A stretch of DNA of 64,000 nt. Source: Caulobacter sp. 17J80-11 (GTDB lineage: Bacteria; Pseudomonadota; Alphaproteobacteria; Caulobacterales; Caulobacteraceae). The position numbers and the translations under genes are program-made. The notes beneath the pieces are model-generated. The model saw only the letters and a program-made list of their open reading frames with translations. It was not told the origin of the DNA and did no database searches. Shown in pieces: positions 62,491 through 64,000 of the stretch (positions are counted from its first letter, which is position 1; every line of letters begins with the position of its first letter). The stretch spans positions 1 through 64,000 of the forward strand of contig NZ_JACSJI010000008.1 in NCBI RefSeq assembly GCF_014349105.1, in the 5' to 3' direction.

Positions 62491-62508
62491 TTGTCCGGAA
62501 ATGTCAGG

Positions 62509-63141
62509 TCACGATCCGCCCTGGTCGGCGACCACCGGCGGCGGCGTCACCTCCGCCGCATGGGGCTCGACCGGCACGAACCAGCTGGGCGCGGCCGGCG
62601 GCGCGCAGTTCCTCTGCATGCCCACGCCCTTCAGGTAGGCGCGGCGCACGGTGCCGGCCTTGATGGCCTCGCGCACGGCCTTCTCGTGGCGCTCGGCCCC
62701 GGTCAGGCGGCGGACCCAGCCGCGCATGGGGATGACGCCTGTGGTGGTGTCGCGCACGGCGTTCAGCGCCGCGCCGGCCGCGTAGTCGGCGCCCTTCTCG
62801 CTCATCCGCCGGACGTCCGGCGGCGCGGGTTCGTCCAGGTCGGGGCCGAGCGCGGCGTCGATGCGGCCGACCTCGCCGGCGATGGCCTCGCAGCGGGTCA
62901 GCCCCTTCAGAGAGTACGGCTCCGCCTGGGCGTGGATCAGGGCGACGGGAATGTTCTCGCGCATCAGGTTGAGGTCTTCGAGCGGCGCGGTGACCGCCTC
63001 GTCGATGCCCTCGCCGATGGCCTTGCTGCTGCGGGTGACCGTCGTGCGCGTCATCGTACACGCGCCCAGCGCCAGCGTGCACAACAGCACGCCGCCGACC
63101 AGGACCACGTTAGGAACTGGAGCCGTGCGTCTGTGCGCCAT
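62509..63141 (-). CDS. Putative lipoprotein
   Basis: 210 residues from ATG 63141. Signal with lipobox VVLVGGVLLCTLALGAC. Then SKAIGEGIDEAVTAPLEDLN and LMRENIPVALIHAQAEPYSL, LTRCEAIAGEVGRIDAALGP, a Gly/Arg loop (VIPMRGWVRRLTGAERHEKA) and a Pro-rich end. I recognise this as a type common in Caulobacterales and related groups without a known function. Confidence 0.8.
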   Translation of the reverse strand: MAHRRTAPVPNVVLVGGVLLCTLALGACTMTRTTVTRSSKAIGEGIDEAVTAPLEDLNLMRENIPVALIHAQAEPYSLKGLTRCEAIAGEVGRIDAALGPDLDEPAPPDVRRMSEKGADYAAGAALNAVRDTTTGVIPMRGWVRRLTGAERHEKAVREAIKAGTVRRAYLKGVGMQRNCAPPAAPSWFVPVEPHAAEVTPPPVVADQGGS

Positions 63142-63243
63142 GCCCTGTCGTCCTCCCCTGCGCCGAACATGGACTGGACTGCGCAGGCTGTCCAATAGAC
63201 TGAACAGCGCAGAGCGAGTTCCCTTAGGGGGGAAAGGCCCCGC

Positions 63244-64000
63244 TCAGGCGGGCGGCGCCGCTCCGTCGTGGCCGTCCGGGCCGACGTGGAGGCGCTCGAA
63301 GGCGTCCTTCAGCTCCTCGGTCGTCACCGGCTTGACCAGGACCGGCGCGTCGAACTCGCGCGCTCCGTCGATCAGGTCGCCATAGCCGGTCGAGAAGGCG
63401 AAGGGCACGTGCAGCTCGGTCAGCCGGCGGGCCACCGGCGCGATCGCCTCGCCGGCCAGGTTTACGTCCAGCACGGCGGCGGCCGGCGTCGTCGCCTCGA
63501 TCGCGCCCAGCGCCTCGGCCACGCCGCCGATGGGGCCGATCACCGACCAGCCCAGCGCCTCCAGCCGCGCCTTCATGTCCAGGCCGATCAACGCCTCGTC
63601 CTCGACCAGCAGCACGACGCGCGGCCCCTCCACGCCGGCCTCCACCGGGGCGGTCCGCACCACGCGCTGCAGCGGGATGTCGATCTCGCAGTGCAGGCCG
63701 CTCTTGCGCCAGGTCTGGCGCAGTTCGCCGTTCAGCTGGCGTTCGACCGAGGCGGTCATCAGGGTCGAGCCGAAGCCCGCGCGGCTGGGGGCCTCGGTGA
63801 TGGGGCCGCCCCTCTCGGTCCAGTCCAGCTTCAGCCGGTCGGCCTGCGGATCGACCGACCACTTCAGATCGACCGATCCGCCGGGGGACGACAGGGCCCC
63901 GTGCTTGGCGGCGTTGGTGATCAGCTCGTGCAGCACCAGGGCCAGCGGCTGGGCCGCGTCGGCGGCCAGCATGACCTCCGGCCCCTTCACCCGGATGCGC
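63244..64000 (-). CDS. HWE histidine kinase with C-terminal receiver, 5' end outside the window
   Basis: About 252 residues are visible, open to the window edge at 64000. First comes the ATPase part of an HWE kinase: LALVLHELITNAAKHGALSS (N box; the HE-TNA-KHGAL form is specific to HWE kinases), WTERGGPITEAPSRAGFGST (G box). From about residue 125 comes a receiver domain: VVLLVEDEALIGLDMKARLE, phospho-acceptor Asp in AAVLDVNLAGE, and VLVKPVTTEELKDAFERLHV. HWE-plus-receiver proteins often belong to the general stress response or light/redox sensing in Alphaproteobacteria. Sensor part not visible. Confidence 0.92.
   Translation of the reverse strand, partial: RIRVKGPEVMLAADAAQPLALVLHELITNAAKHGALSSPGGSVDLKWSVDPQADRLKLDWTERGGPITEAPSRAGFGSTLMTASVERQLNGELRQTWRKSGLHCEIDIPLQRVVRTAPVEAGVEGPRVVLLVEDEALIGLDMKARLEALGWSVIGPIGGVAEALGAIEATTPAAAVLDVNLAGEAIAPVARRLTELHVPFAFSTGYGDLIDGAREFDAPVLVKPVTTEELKDAFERLHVGPDGHDGAAPPA

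Overview
The window is a very GC-rich bacterial chromosome segment. A divK-pleD pair encoded in tandem on the minus strand (49799 down to 48058) matches the cell-fate regulators of Caulobacter in length and motifs. Together with the general gene content (CioAB-type oxidase, pyrB with an inactive dihydroorotase partner, plsY-dprA-topA-rnr, rpmG, queA-tgt) this points to the Alphaproteobacteria, family Caulobacteraceae. I cannot decide between Caulobacter, Phenylobacterium and relatives from sequence alone. No rRNA, tRNA, IS element, prophage or CRISPR array was seen.

Layout. 1-740: 3' end of an RcnB-like protein and a structured, terminator-ended intergenic stretch. 1027-4933: gatC-gatA-gatB on the minus strand, split by a DUF559 nuclease gene embedded in palindromic repeats. 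5233-8632: ruvX, an AEC transporter and small or secreted proteins. 8629-12913: a membrane-anchored quinoprotein followed by a CioA/CioB-type quinol oxidase. 13092-15352: pyrB with an overlapping, catalytically dead dihydroorotase. 15550-17303: a cluster of small related membrane proteins. 17460-23158: plsY, dprA (apparent CTG start), an aldo/keto reductase and topA. 23216-35658: secreted proteins, an acyltransferase with a winged-helix regulator, rnr, an antiporter, a Nudix hydrolase, a zinc alcohol dehydrogenase and a DUF3297 protein. 35827-38266: a frameshifted S9 peptidase. 38481-45401: a small TonB-like protein, then a TetR regulator divergent from a complete MFP-RND-OMF efflux operon with a striking triple operator. 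45610-52196: rpmG, pleD, divK, a ROK kinase carrying an in-frame repeat insertion, and dinB. 52410-53640: a PadR operon. 53876-64000: secreted and small proteins, RidA, GDPD, an M28 peptidase, queA, tgt, a SUKH protein, and an HWE kinase/receiver running off the end.

The most unusual feature is the density of palindromic elements. One family (type A, arms of the CCCTCTCCC/GGGAGAGGG kind) occurs at 11 places. A second (type B, GCGAAAG/CTTTCGC hairpins) occurs at three, and a third (type D, arms with CCCTCGGG) at two. At 57313-57597 one element sits inside the loop of another. At 50565-50664 a type D copy lies in frame inside a kinase gene. At 2528-3168 a DUF559 nuclease gene is bracketed by type A copies, takes its last ~28 codons from one copy and its ribosome-binding region from another, and interrupts gatCAB. 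My main hypothesis is that these are mobile palindromic elements and that the DUF559 nuclease is connected with their spread. This is inference and untested.

Two genes carry apparent frameshifts (TPR protein at 6980-7726; S9 peptidase at 35827-38266). They could be real or sequencing errors. Names rest on recognised motifs; no database search was run.
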